The notes beneath the pieces are model-generated. The model was not told the origin of the DNA and searched no databases. It was given only the letters and a program-made list of their open reading frames with translations. This document shows positions 1 to 7,627 of a stretch of 64,000 nucleotides of DNA, piece by piece. Made by a program: the position numbers and the translations under genes. The stretch is from assembly GCA_003280295.1 (NCBI GenBank), contig QCFI01000002.1, positions 62,001 to 126,000 of the forward strand, in the 5' to 3' direction. This DNA is from Prochlorococcus sp. AG-363-C20 (lineage in GTDB: Bacteria; Cyanobacteriota; Cyanobacteriia; PCC-6307; Cyanobiaceae). Within the stretch, counting starts at the first letter, position 1. The number at the start of each line of letters is the position of its first letter.

Positions 1-169
1 TACTCGCTTCCCCATCGCTCAAAGAGAGCCATAAATGTCCTTTCTTTAACTGTGACTTTGAGACAGAGGCAGTTAACAAAAAGCGAGGAGCAAAGCCTCT
101 TTCCAAAAGGGTTCCAATAGCTTTATTAAGCTCTCGTACCGAGTAATTTGGTAGGGAGTCAATGTTCAA
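1..169 (-). CDS. xseA: Exodeoxyribonuclease VII large subunit (partial, N-terminus)
   Basis: The first 169 bases, read on the minus strand, encode the start of XseA, and the gene runs off the left edge. The visible 56 residues include PNYSVRELNKAIG, RGFAPRFLLTASVS and KKGHLWLSLSDGEA, which match the N-terminal OB-fold nucleic-acid-binding part of the family. Exonuclease VII degrades single-stranded DNA in the cytoplasm as a complex with XseB. No ATG is available: a TTG at 169 is the likely start and overlaps the stop of the upstream small gene by 11 bases, so the two are probably co-transcribed. Identification rests on recognising the N-terminal sequence only. Confidence 0.8.
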   Translation of the reverse strand, partial: MNIDSLPNYSVRELNKAIGTLLERGFAPRFLLTASVSKSQLKKGHLWLSLSDGEAS

Positions 170-344
170 GGCGGCGATAAGCAAACCCCCAATAAATGCA
201 GATCATTAGGCTTATGGCACTTAATAGTTGACCCCAAAAATGATCTAGTTGAGTTGAAGTAATTACAAAAGTCAAAAGAGCACTACTAATCAAACGAGCC
301 CCATCTCGCCGATTACTCACAAAAAACCTTGTCACAGCCAACAT
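159..344 (-). CDS. Small conserved membrane protein
   Basis: A 61-residue protein with two hydrophobic stretches (about residues 17-31 and 38-54) separated by a short polar turn, so probably a two-helix membrane protein. It overlaps the start of xseA and lies about 120 bases downstream of an hli gene on the same strand, so the three may share a transcript. I recognise no functional motif. The overlap with xseA and lack of in-frame interruption support it being real; the function is unknown. Confidence 0.55.
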   Translation of the reverse strand: MLAVTRFFVSNRRDGARLISSALLTFVITSTQLDHFWGQLLSAISLMICIYWGFAYRRLEH

Positions 345-466
345 AAAGAGTTATATAACTACTCTCGCTGACAATAGAGAAAATGCATATGTCTCCAAAA
401 GCTTCTCAACAAAACTAATTCTGAACAAGTTGTTCAAGATTGTCGCTATACAAGGAACTTTGGCAG

Positions 467-613
467 TTAGCCAAGGCCTATTTGACCAAGAATGCCTTGC
501 CCAGTGAGCAGTTCTGTGCTCAATCCAATCAGAATACCCATCATTGCCAAGCGACCATTCCATTTCTCTGCAAAATTAACGAATCCAAAACGAGGCTGAA
601 TACTCTGAGGCAT
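467..613 (-). CDS. hli: High-light-inducible protein (HLIP), 48 aa
   Basis: A 48-residue ORF begins at ATG 613 and ends at TAA 467. It contains the chlorophyll-binding motif of the one-helix LHC-like family, EKWNGRLAMMGILIGLSTE, followed by LTGQGILGQIGLG. HLIPs are single-helix thylakoid proteins that bind chlorophyll and carotenoid as dimers and protect or help assemble photosystem II under stress. The conserved Glu, Asn, Arg and Gly of the motif are all present. The longer minus-strand ORF at 351-563 is a shadow of this gene in another frame. It lies upstream of a small membrane protein gene and xseA on the same strand. Confidence 0.9.
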   Translation of the reverse strand: MPQSIQPRFGFVNFAEKWNGRLAMMGILIGLSTELLTGQGILGQIGLG

Positions 614-806
614 GAAAGCTTTTTTTGATTATTGATACTAACAAAAACATAAAACAACTTTCTATCAAGAAAACATTGAATACAAAGTTGTGTTTCTCAA
701 TTAAAAACTAGGTTTCACTCCTTAATTTTTGAAAAAAGTCTAAATTTTGATTTAAAGCATAAACAGTCAATAAATCCTAAATAAACATTGCCCTAAACCT
801 AACCTT

Positions 807-1194
807 TCAACGGACATGTCTTGCCCCATCGACTGGGCAATATTCCTCTCCTGTGAGCTCTTCATAAATAATTGCTGGCAAACCTGTCTCAAACATAGTT
901 TGCAAAGCTTCTTTAAGAAGAGGATTCCAGCCACCTGTACTCACCTTTCCATGACGAACTGTCCAATCCCATGTTCCTTGTAAGTCCCTTGGTATGCGAC
1001 CCTCTCTATCCCTCCTGGCCACTAAATCAAGAGACTCGACCAAACCTACTTGAATTGGTTTTTTTCCATATGCAGGGGTGAGACTTAACTCAAGCCTTAC
1101 TGGATCTTCCTTTAATAGCCTCAAGCGAAACCTGGGGGGGCAATTTCACAGTTTTTAGAACTGCAACAACAATGCGGGTTCTTTGTTCCAACAT
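807..1194 (-). CDS. Conserved cyanobacterial protein, apparent frameshift at a 7-base homopolymer
   Basis: Two overlapping frames make one protein only if a single base is dropped from a run of seven G (1134-1140; C on the coding strand). The upstream frame starts at ATG 1194, 5 bases after a good ribosome-binding site (AGGAG), and reads MLEQRTRIVVAVLKTVKLPP. The downstream frame continues from FRLRLLKEDPVRLELSLTP to the stop at 807. Joined with six C the product is 128 residues. The downstream part is intact and could be expressed alone from TTG 1124. I recognise the sequence as a conserved-looking cyanobacterial protein of unknown function; no catalytic motif is evident. The break may be a sequencing error, a real mutation or slippage-dependent expression. 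Confidence 0.65.
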
Positions 1195-1247
1195 TTACTC
1201 CTCTTATGAGTCATATGATGTACCCATGTGGGCACTCTCTACCTAAC

Positions 1248-1523
1248 TTATTCAGCAGAGGTTTCTGCCGACTTAGGCGGATCAATATCTTCAGAAAAGC
1301 GCACCGTCAACAATTCCTCATCTGTAATTCGACCATCTTTATCCAAAAGCTCTGGGTGAATAGTTAAACGTCCAGTCCGATCTTCCTCAGTATTGCTCCT
1401 TTTTTTTGAGCTAGTTGACTGTCCCTGCTCACTCCAAAAAGCTTTACCCATCACACGAAATGCCTGCCATAGCAACAATAAAACGGAAAGAACATATAAA
1501 AAGATGAAAATGAAGTTCAGCAT
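1248..1523 (-). CDS. DUF2973-like membrane protein
   Basis: A 91-residue protein with one N-terminal transmembrane helix (about residues 3-22) followed by a soluble tail: ~20 charged residues, then RTGRLTIHPELLDKDGRITDEELLTVRFS and a low-complexity acidic end. The layout matches the small cyanobacterial DUF2973 family, whose function is not established. The tail is probably cytoplasmic. It precedes the frameshifted gene at 807-1194 on the same strand with only 53 bases between them, so they may form a unit. Confidence 0.7.
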   Translation of the reverse strand: MLNFIFIFLYVLSVLLLLWQAFRVMGKAFWSEQGQSTSSKKRSNTEEDRTGRLTIHPELLDKDGRITDEELLTVRFSEDIDPPKSAETSAE

Positions 1524-1833
1524 GTCGACGTTGTTAACAAAAAAAAGGCATTAGCTCTAATCAAAAATTGTATTCATCATGGCTTGCTCTTGGCATATGC
1601 TGCATACCCCTATCTTAATGCCTCAAACAAACAGACCCCAAAAGTCGAAGAACAAAATACAAGCATCCATCTGTCACATTATTTTATAAAGAGCCATTTG
1701 TAGCTCTTAAAAAAATGCTCCTTGATTAAAATTGTAAATAATGTTGTATATAAAAACCAAACCAATATCAAAAGGTTTAAAAAGTTTAAATGTTTTTACA
1801 AAAAGCTCTGAGAAATAGTTTCTAACAAAGCAC
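1524..1833. other. Divergent intergenic region, no gene seen
   Basis: About 310 AT-rich bases between the divergently transcribed DUF2973 gene and htrA. No ORF with protein-like content, tRNA or strong hairpin is visible. It probably holds both promoters; a candidate htrA promoter is listed separately. Confidence 0.6.
1722..1750 (+). promoter_or_regulatory. Candidate htrA promoter
   Basis: TTGATT (1722-1727) and TGTATA (1745-1750) are separated by 17 bases, a plausible -35/-10 pair for a sigma-70 promoter, leaving an 80-base leader before htrA. Pattern match only, and such pairs arise often in AT-rich DNA. Confidence 0.3.
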
Positions 1834-3027
1834 ATGCTTAATCAATCAAACAAAACACTCAAAGTAGATATAGGAGTAATCGAAAAAAGTAGGCAAATTT
1901 TTAAATTGTCTGTCCTAGTATTATTTGGTGCTATTGGGTTGTGCTATATCCCATCCTCTAATAAAATCATCTCTACCCCAATCAAAGCAGAAACTTTATA
2001 TACATCAAATAAGAAATCATTTGTAACCGAAGCTTTAGGAAGGAGTGGTCCCGCAGTTGTCAAACTAGAAACACAACGAAAAGTGTTTTTTCAAGGCAAT
2101 TCAAATTTACCTTCGGAATTATTAATTGATCCTTACCTACAACGTTTTTTTGGGATTCAAGGTTTAAAACAACCTTATTCCCGTATTGAACGAGGGCAAG
2201 GAAGTGGTGTGATTTTTTCTCCTAATGGTTTAGTACTCACAAATGCGCATGTTGTAGAAAAAACTGATCGCCTAATGATTGTAATGTCAGATGGAAGGAA
2301 AGTGCCTGGGCGTGTTATTGGTCAAGATGCTCTAACAGATCTTGCGGTTATTCAACTAGAAGGATCAGGACCTTGGCCATCTGCACCTTTAGGGAACTCT
2401 GACAAACTTGAGGTAGGAGATTGGGCTATCGCAGTGGGTAATCCATTTGGCCTACAAAACACAGTGACGCTGGGAATAATTAGTAATTTAAACCGTAATG
2501 TTTCCCAACTAGGAATTTCTGGCAAGCGTCTAGAACTAATTCAAACTGATGCAGCTATTAACCCTGGGAATTCTGGTGGTCCGTTACTTAATGCCAAAGG
2601 AGAAGTGGTAGGTATCAATACACTCGTTCGTTCAGGTCCCGGTGCTGGATTAGGTTTTGCTATCCCAATAAATCTTGCCAGGGAAATAGCAAACCAACTT
2701 GTCAACAAAGGTAGCGTTAGTCACCCAATGATTGGTGTCAGCCTCTCATCTATAGAAAATAGCAATCAAGATGGATATACCTACAAAAAACCTGGAGCTA
2801 TTGTTCGCTATGTCATTCCTGGAGCACCAGCAGATATTGCTGGTTTGAAAGTGAATGATGTAATTGTTTCTATAAAAGGAAAGCTAATCAATGCACCTGA
2901 GGATGTAATTGCTGCAATTAACAAAAATGGTACTAAAGCTTCACTTATTTTTAAAGTAAAAAGAGGAGCAAAACTATTTAAAGTTTCAATAACTCCAATT
3001 GAAATGAGTGAAATAAGAAATCTTTAA
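1834..3027 (+). CDS. htrA: HtrA/Deg-family serine protease with PDZ domain
   Basis: A 397-residue trypsin-like protease of the DegP/DegQ/HhoA type, acting on misfolded proteins in the periplasm or thylakoid lumen. A hydrophobic segment at about residues 24-40 is a signal anchor or signal peptide. The catalytic triad is visible: His139 in LTNAHVV, Asp169 in LTDLAVIQL and Ser247 in NPGNSGGPL. A single PDZ domain follows (about residues 290-385, with GAPADIAGLKVNDVIVSIKG). One PDZ is typical of cyanobacterial Deg proteases, unlike E. coli DegP with two. It is transcribed alone from an AT-rich divergent region. The choice among hhoA, hhoB and htrA names cannot be made from sequence alone. Confidence 0.95.
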   Translation: MLNQSNKTLKVDIGVIEKSRQIFKLSVLVLFGAIGLCYIPSSNKIISTPIKAETLYTSNKKSFVTEALGRSGPAVVKLETQRKVFFQGNSNLPSELLIDPYLQRFFGIQGLKQPYSRIERGQGSGVIFSPNGLVLTNAHVVEKTDRLMIVMSDGRKVPGRVIGQDALTDLAVIQLEGSGPWPSAPLGNSDKLEVGDWAIAVGNPFGLQNTVTLGIISNLNRNVSQLGISGKRLELIQTDAAINPGNSGGPLLNAKGEVVGINTLVRSGPGAGLGFAIPINLAREIANQLVNKGSVSHPMIGVSLSSIENSNQDGYTYKKPGAIVRYVIPGAPADIAGLKVNDVIVSIKGKLINAPEDVIAAINKNGTKASLIFKVKRGAKLFKVSITPIEMSEIRNL

Positions 3028-3073
3028 TTAATGAGACCAAGCGGTGATCTCATAAAATAATCTAAATTATTCT

Positions 3074-3235
3074 TCAATCACTTGTTTCACGGAGTTGCTC
3101 AACACAACGAGTAATACACTCGCCATCATCAATAGAGCAAGTAGTAATACATTCAAAATAAGTTTCTACTGCATCCCAAGTCTGCATAAGATCCTGGCCA
3201 GAATCGCCGGAACCATGAGCAGAGGAGGGTTTCAT
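3074..3235 (-). CDS. Small protein with twin CX3C motif
   Basis: A 53-residue ORF begins at ATG 3235 and ends at TGA 3074 in the gap between htrA and the ABC-F gene. Its core is FECITTCSIDDGECITRC: two CX3C motifs separated by six residues, predicted to sit on a helical hairpin. Twin CX3C hairpins are known from mitochondrial small Tim chaperones and related coiled-coil-helix proteins, where the four cysteines form two disulfides or bind zinc. No signal peptide is seen, so a redox or metal role in the cytoplasm is only a possibility. I recognise no named family; the regular cysteine spacing argues that the gene is real. Confidence 0.65.
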   Translation of the reverse strand: MKPSSAHGSGDSGQDLMQTWDAVETYFECITTCSIDDGECITRCVEQLRETSD

Positions 3236-3360
3236 CGACTTTTTTAAAAGGTTCTATAGCATATGCAATCATTTTCAGAAGGTAAAGGGAAATAAGTCTT
3301 ACTGCCTAATGATATGTGAAGTTTTCTTATGATTAGTATATATATCCAAATGTAAAAAGC

Positions 3361-5085
3361 TTAAGTAAGTTTTTTCTTTTTCGCCTGCCGCTTCCTTTGA
3401 CGATCTCTGTTCATTAACCGCTTAGCTTCTTTTTCTGCTAAAAGTAATGCCTTATCAGCAATGGCTTTTTCCTCAGCTTTTTTATTTAAAAAATAAGAAT
3501 AATCGCCACGGTAAAGAATTAGCTCCCCATCACGAATTTCTACAATCCGATTGGCAACATTTGAAAGAAAATATCGATCATGAGATACAATCAAAGCTGC
3601 TCCTTCATACTCTCTTAAAGCCTCTTCCAACATTTCCTTTGATGGAATATCTAAGTGGTTTGTTGGCTCATCAAGAACTAAAAGATTACATGGCTTTACA
3701 AGCATCAAAGCAAGGGCAAGGCGAGCCTTCTCTCCTCCGCTAAGTTCTCGAACTTTTTTAAAAACAGCCTCATTACTAAAGCAAAAACTACCAAGCAATG
3801 AACGCACTTGAGTTTGTGTCCAGGTTGGCACTATTTCATACATGCTATCAATAACAATTTTTTCTAAGTCCAGTGCCTCTGCTTGATTTTGTTCAAAATA
3901 ACCAGCAATAACATTATGGGCGCCTAATTGTGTCGTCCCTTCATCAGGATCTTCCAAGCCCATTATCAATCTAAGTAATGTAGATTTACCTGATCCATTA
4001 GGGCCAACGAAAGCAATCCGATCTCCCCTCTCTACCTCTAAATTGGCATCTAAAAAAAGAATATTATCTCCATAGCTATGAGTCAAATTTTGTATTAAAG
4101 CCACCTGTCTTCCTGCTCGTGGAGAGGGTGGAAAGTGGAAATCAGGTTTACTTAAACTAGCTATTGGTGCATCTATGGTTTCTACTTTTTCCAGCAATTT
4201 CTCCCGGCTTTTCGCTTGAGTACTACGAGTTGCACTTGCTCTAAATCTATCTATATATGCTTGTTGAGAGGCAAACTCTTTCTGTTGACGATCAAAGGCA
4301 GCTTGAGTGGCTTCCTGTTCAATAATCCTTTGCTCTAAATAAGCAGTGTAATTTCCAAGGTAAGTACGTGAAATCCCCCTTTCAGTGCTAACAATTTGCG
4401 TACAAATTTGATCAAGAAAAGTTCTATCATGACTTATGATGACCATTGCTGTGGTCTGTTGAAGAAGATAATTTTCAAGCCACTTAATTGTTTCTAAATC
4501 TAGATGATTAGTAGGTTCATCTAATAAAAGAAGATCTGGATCTTGAAGAAGAATCTTTCCTAAAGCAATTCGCATCTGCCAACCACCTGAATAGTCCCCA
4601 ACCCGTTGATTTGCTTCTTGAGAAGAAAAACCAATTTTAGGCAATAGTTTCTCTACCTTTGACTCAAGTTCATATCCATGAATTGCTTCAAAATGACTTT
4701 GAAGATCACCAAGCTCCTTTATTAAACTTTGCAGGTACTCAGAATCTTTGTTGGCACGTTCAGACTCCATTAATTGCTCAACTAACCGAAGTTTGTTTTG
4801 TACAATTGCCGCATCCTCAAAAGCTTGAAAAAGCTCTTCTCGCACTGTTCGGCTCAGCTCAACATCAAATTCTTGCTGCAAGTAAGCAATACGTGGGTCT
4901 CCCTGACGAACAACATTTCCACTGCTAGCTTCTTCCAAGCCAGCAATAATCTTAATTTGAGTTGATTTACCTGCTCCATTCACTCCAACTAGTCCTATAC
5001 GATCTCCAGGTTTGACTTCCCAAGTGACATCTTTCAGGACCTCACCTGTGGGGTAAGTCTTGGTAACTCGCTCAAATCTCAGCAC
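3361..5085 (-). CDS. ABC-F family ATPase
   Basis: A 574-residue protein with two ABC ATPase domains in one chain and no membrane segments, which defines the ABC-F family (EttA, Uup, YheS, YbiT). These proteins act on ribosomes as translation factors or resistance proteins. Walker A is at residues 34-42 (GVNGAGKST) and again near 360 (GPNGSGKST); both domains have the signature (YSGGWQMR, LSGGEKARL) and Walker B (LLLLDEPTNHLDLE, LLVLDEPTNHLDI). A charged linker of about 80 residues (P-site tRNA interaction motif) lies between them, and the C-terminal tail is very basic (RQRKRQAKKKK). It stands alone. Subfamily assignment is uncertain. Confidence 0.93.
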   Translation of the reverse strand: MLRFERVTKTYPTGEVLKDVTWEVKPGDRIGLVGVNGAGKSTQIKIIAGLEEASSGNVVRQGDPRIAYLQQEFDVELSRTVREELFQAFEDAAIVQNKLRLVEQLMESERANKDSEYLQSLIKELGDLQSHFEAIHGYELESKVEKLLPKIGFSSQEANQRVGDYSGGWQMRIALGKILLQDPDLLLLDEPTNHLDLETIKWLENYLLQQTTAMVIISHDRTFLDQICTQIVSTERGISRTYLGNYTAYLEQRIIEQEATQAAFDRQQKEFASQQAYIDRFRASATRSTQAKSREKLLEKVETIDAPIASLSKPDFHFPPSPRAGRQVALIQNLTHSYGDNILFLDANLEVERGDRIAFVGPNGSGKSTLLRLIMGLEDPDEGTTQLGAHNVIAGYFEQNQAEALDLEKIVIDSMYEIVPTWTQTQVRSLLGSFCFSNEAVFKKVRELSGGEKARLALALMLVKPCNLLVLDEPTNHLDIPSKEMLEEALREYEGAALIVSHDRYFLSNVANRIVEIRDGELILYRGDYSYFLNKKAEEKAIADKALLLAEKEAKRLMNRDRQRKRQAKKKKLT

Positions 5086-5161
5086 TATTAAAAAGAATCG
5101 GAAGGTGCAAGGCGGTTAGATAAATTGAGACTGGTAATTTACTTATTACCCAGACCCACTC

Positions 5162-5353
5162 ATGGCAAGACTGGAACAAATTACTGCTCTAGTTTTAGCT
5201 GCAGGTTTAGCAATCCCTAGCTATTGGTTTTTCTGGACTATGGCAGGGGGCGGTGGCTATGAACGCCGCGGCAATCCAAATATTCCTCTTATTGAGCAAA
5301 AGGACCCAAAAGAGTCCCCCAATAAATCACCTACAACCCCCCACGAGCTTTGA
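5162..5353 (+). CDS. Small single-helix membrane protein
   Basis: A 63-residue protein with one transmembrane helix (about residues 6-29, TALVLAAGLAIPSYWFFW) followed by a glycine-rich turn (AGGGGYERRG) and a polar proline- and lysine-rich tail. It resembles small conserved picocyanobacterial proteins of unknown function. The 3' end overlaps the convergent Nif11-like gene by 23 bases. It starts 76 bases from the divergent ABC-F gene, so the short spacer must hold both promoters. Confidence 0.65.
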   Translation: MARLEQITALVLAAGLAIPSYWFFWTMAGGGGYERRGNPNIPLIEQKDPKESPNKSPTTPHEL

Positions 5354-5561
5354 TAAGCCATTGCTTCGTATCGTCATCATCAATTCCTGCTAAATAGGCC
5401 TTAACCTCTTCTGAAGTAACAGGCAAGCCAAGACTTTTCCCTAGCTGACAAATTTCATCTAAGGCTCCCTGTGGATCTTGTAGAGCCTGTCGAAACAACA
5501 ATTGTGTGTGTTCAGGGTCTGACTTGATGTGTTTGTAAAGTTCAGCGGCGTTGTTACTCAT
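5331..5561 (-). CDS. Nif11-like domain protein
   Basis: A 76-residue protein with the features of the Nif11 leader-like family: an N-terminal helix (AAELYKHIKSDPEHTQLLFRQ), then a second helical part (ALDEICQLGKSLGLPVTSEEVKAYL). Nif11 domains occur in nitrogen-fixation clusters and, in picocyanobacteria, as leaders of ribosomal peptides such as prochlorosins. Here the chain stops at KARGGL: it ends with a double glycine but has no core peptide after it. No lanthipeptide synthetase or C39 peptidase transporter gene is nearby, so a stand-alone role is likelier than a peptide precursor. The gene upstream on the same strand (5593-5952) is 31 bases away, suggesting a two-gene unit. Confidence 0.7.
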   Translation of the reverse strand: MSNNAAELYKHIKSDPEHTQLLFRQALQDPQGALDEICQLGKSLGLPVTSEEVKAYLAGIDDDDTKQWLIKARGGL

Positions 5562-5592
5562 ACAAAATCAACTAATTGCAAACCATATTCAC

Positions 5593-5952
5593 TTAAGCAA
5601 CTTTTGCGCCAATGTTGGAATCATGAAACTTTTCCATGTCACCCTCCTGCAATCCTGTTGCTAAAGCGTCCTTCATACTTCGTGCATCCATGCACAATAC
5701 CTTCCGCAATTGGGCAAAATTAGCCGCTTGAGAAGCTCTTCCTTCCTTAACAGCTCCATATTCAGCCCTTTGTAAAACATGATGAAGATGGGTTAGAAGG
5801 TATGTACTTATGACAGCAGATATCAATACATCACTGTTTTCTTGATTGCGCCTGATTGTCTTACGCAAACCATTAGGTACTTTCCCTGATGAAGAATTAC
5901 TTTTTCTTGACCTCTGAGAGCGAGTTGAGTTGGGAAGAGTGGGTTTAGTCAT
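5593..5952 (-). CDS. Conserved hypothetical protein
   Basis: A 119-residue protein with a very basic serine-rich N-terminus (about 38 residues, TRSQRSRKSNSSSG) and a helical rest containing DVLISAVISTYLLTHLHHVLQRAEYGAVKEG and AQLRKVLCMDARSMKDALATGL. No signal peptide or catalytic motif is evident. The basic N-terminus could bind nucleic acid, which is inference. It is probably co-transcribed with the Nif11-like gene 31 bases downstream and diverges from the RHH gene at 6159. Confidence 0.6.
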   Translation of the reverse strand: MTKPTLPNSTRSQRSRKSNSSSGKVPNGLRKTIRRNQENSDVLISAVISTYLLTHLHHVLQRAEYGAVKEGRASQAANFAQLRKVLCMDARSMKDALATGLQEGDMEKFHDSNIGAKVA

Positions 5953-6083
5953 TGAATACTCCTTTTGACTGACTTGATCTCTAAAAGCGAAATGCTTGCT
6001 ATTAAGCCTGAAAATGCCATCAGCAAAAATGACATGTACAAACTTTCTTGCATTTCTTGATCAAAAAGATCAAATGACATTCA

Positions 6084-6118
6084 TATGCAAGCATAGTAGT
6101 GGATACTATCCTTGCATA
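6084..6118. promoter_or_regulatory. 35-bp near-perfect palindrome, candidate operator of the RHH gene
   Basis: Left arm ATGCAAG-C-ATAGTA (6085-6098) and right arm TACTAT-C-CTTGCAT (6104-6117) are reverse complements except at one pair; the bases flanking them (6084 and 6118) also pair, and the spacer is GTGGA. It lies about 41 bases before the GTG start of a ribbon-helix-helix gene in a divergent region, the usual place for an autoregulatory operator. A second palindrome, TTGATC-N5-GATCAA, is at 6057-6073. A terminator is unlikely because both neighbours are transcribed away. Confidence 0.5.
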
Positions 6119-6158
6119 CCACTGTACACTAATAACTAACTAGCAATCTGTTTGAGTC

Positions 6159-6452
6159 GTGGCAACCCGGCAAAACTCATCTAATGGGAGGCCAAAGTCC
6201 CCAAGAGTTCAAGTAGTTCTGCCCGAAGATTTGTGTAAACGACTTGCAGCTTTAGCTCAACAAGAGTCAAGAACCGTTAGCAATATGGCAAAAGTACTGA
6301 TACAAGAAGGGATTGGATATTACGAGCAAGTGCAAAGATCATCAGCTGAAACCTCCATAACAAGCACAGAAGGCTTTAGATCAGCTCTAGAAGCCCAAGA
6401 ATCTCAAAGGTTAAAAGGTCCTCCTCGTCGAATAAAACTCCAAAAACCATAG
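6159..6452 (+). CDS. Ribbon-helix-helix (CopG/Arc-type) DNA-binding protein
   Basis: A 97-residue protein. Residues 15-55 fit a ribbon-helix-helix fold: a basic beta strand (SPRVQVVLPEDLCKRL), then two helices (AALAQQESRTVSNMAKVLIQEGIGYYE). RHH proteins dimerise and insert the paired strands into the DNA major groove, usually as autorepressors. The C-terminal half is polar and basic (GPPRRIKLQKP). The start is GTG at 6159; no in-frame ATG precedes the strand. The long palindrome at 6084-6118 fits as its operator. No toxin gene follows, so a toxin-antitoxin role is not supported; the downstream neighbour anmK is convergent. Confidence 0.75.
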   Translation: MATRQNSSNGRPKSPRVQVVLPEDLCKRLAALAQQESRTVSNMAKVLIQEGIGYYEQVQRSSAETSITSTEGFRSALEAQESQRLKGPPRRIKLQKP

Positions 6453-6483
6453 TGGAAGACTCTTTTTCAAAGATGGTTGTTAA

Positions 6484-7623
6484 CTAAACAGGATTGACTC
6501 GTATTCCTAGCAAGGCTTGTTTTTTTGCACCAGTAACGGCAGGAGTATTAACTTTATATTGAAGAATATGCCACCAAGCCAATAAAGCAAATACCAAAGC
6601 TTCTCGGGCTTCAATAGGAATACCAATTTCGTCAATAGTTTTCACTCTCATCCCTCTGCATCTAGAGATAATTTCTTTGAGCATCACTGGATTACGACAA
6701 CCACCACCTGCAACCAACAACTCACTTGGACGCACCAAATTCAACTTGTGCAAATTATCTAGATCTTGTGCCACATGTGCCGCACTAAAAGCTGTCAAAG
6801 TTGCAATGAAATTTTCATGCGAGATAGGAGTTGTTTGTCTTAATCGATTTTCTAAATCTAGAAGTCCAAATTGCTCCCTGCCAGTAGATTTTGGAGGTAG
6901 CTTTTGAAAAAAGGGTTCTTGCAACCAACGTTTAATAACTCTTTCATCAGGAGATCCCTTAGCAGCAATTAATCCATCGCGATCAAAAGAAATAACACCA
7001 TTACTAATCTTTTGTACTGCAAGGTCAACAAGAGTATTAGCTGGGCCACAATCCCAACCCAACACAGAAGCCCAGCGTTCTGGTCCACATGAAGGAGGTA
7101 TCAATGTGAGATTTGCAATGCCCCCAAGATTTAGAACAGCTCTCCATCTATGCAATCTTCCTAAAATTGCAGCATCTGCTAATGGAACCAACGGTGCACC
7201 CTGCCCACCTAAAACAAGGTCTGCGGACCTAAAATCATGGACTATGGGGCGATTCAGTAATTGAGCAAGTAATGGAGCCTGGAGCAGCTGCAAACTTGCA
7301 CCACGTTTATCTTTGGTTGGTGGGCGGTGCCAAACAGTTTGACCATGACAACCCACCAATTCAGAAAGACCTTGAGGGTCACATGCCTTAGCAGCTTTTG
7401 AATGAAGCTCAGTAATAGATTCAGTCAGATCCAGCCATTCCTGGCTACTTAACTTCAGACCCTGTCCCGTATCAATAATCCGCTTTCTCAAAGCAGAGGG
7501 ATAAGGAAATGAAATAGATTTGAGCAATTTCCATTTGGGCTTACTTGGCTTTTCAACAAACTCTGCCAAAACTGCCTCAACACCATCTGCACTGGTGCCA
7601 CTCATGAGCCCCAGTACCCTCAT
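6484..7623 (-). CDS. anmK: Anhydro-N-acetylmuramic acid kinase
   Basis: A 379-residue sugar kinase of the ASKHA fold that phosphorylates and opens 1,6-anhydro-MurNAc from cell-wall turnover to MurNAc-6-phosphate. The N-terminal ATP-binding loop (GLMSGTSADGVEAVL, residues 5-19) and later motifs (GCHGQTVWHRPP, LNLGGIANLTL, GWDCGPANTLVDL, LLVAGGGCRNPVML) are those of AnmK. Length is normal. It is the last gene of a minus-strand run after ktrA with 4 bases between them, so probably co-transcribed although functionally unrelated. Confidence 0.95.
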   Translation of the reverse strand: MRVLGLMSGTSADGVEAVLAEFVEKPSKPKWKLLKSISFPYPSALRKRIIDTGQGLKLSSQEWLDLTESITELHSKAAKACDPQGLSELVGCHGQTVWHRPPTKDKRGASLQLLQAPLLAQLLNRPIVHDFRSADLVLGGQGAPLVPLADAAILGRLHRWRAVLNLGGIANLTLIPPSCGPERWASVLGWDCGPANTLVDLAVQKISNGVISFDRDGLIAAKGSPDERVIKRWLQEPFFQKLPPKSTGREQFGLLDLENRLRQTTPISHENFIATLTAFSAAHVAQDLDNLHKLNLVRPSELLVAGGGCRNPVMLKEIISRCRGMRVKTIDEIGIPIEAREALVFALLAWWHILQYKVNTPAVTGAKKQALLGIRVNPV

Positions 7624-7627
7624 AAAT

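Noticed and set aside
351-563. 70-codon minus-strand ORF
   Set aside because: It is the out-of-frame shadow of the hli gene at 467-613, whose chlorophyll-binding motif is unmistakable.
440-628. 62-codon plus-strand ORF
   Set aside because: Antisense to the hli gene and not protein-like.
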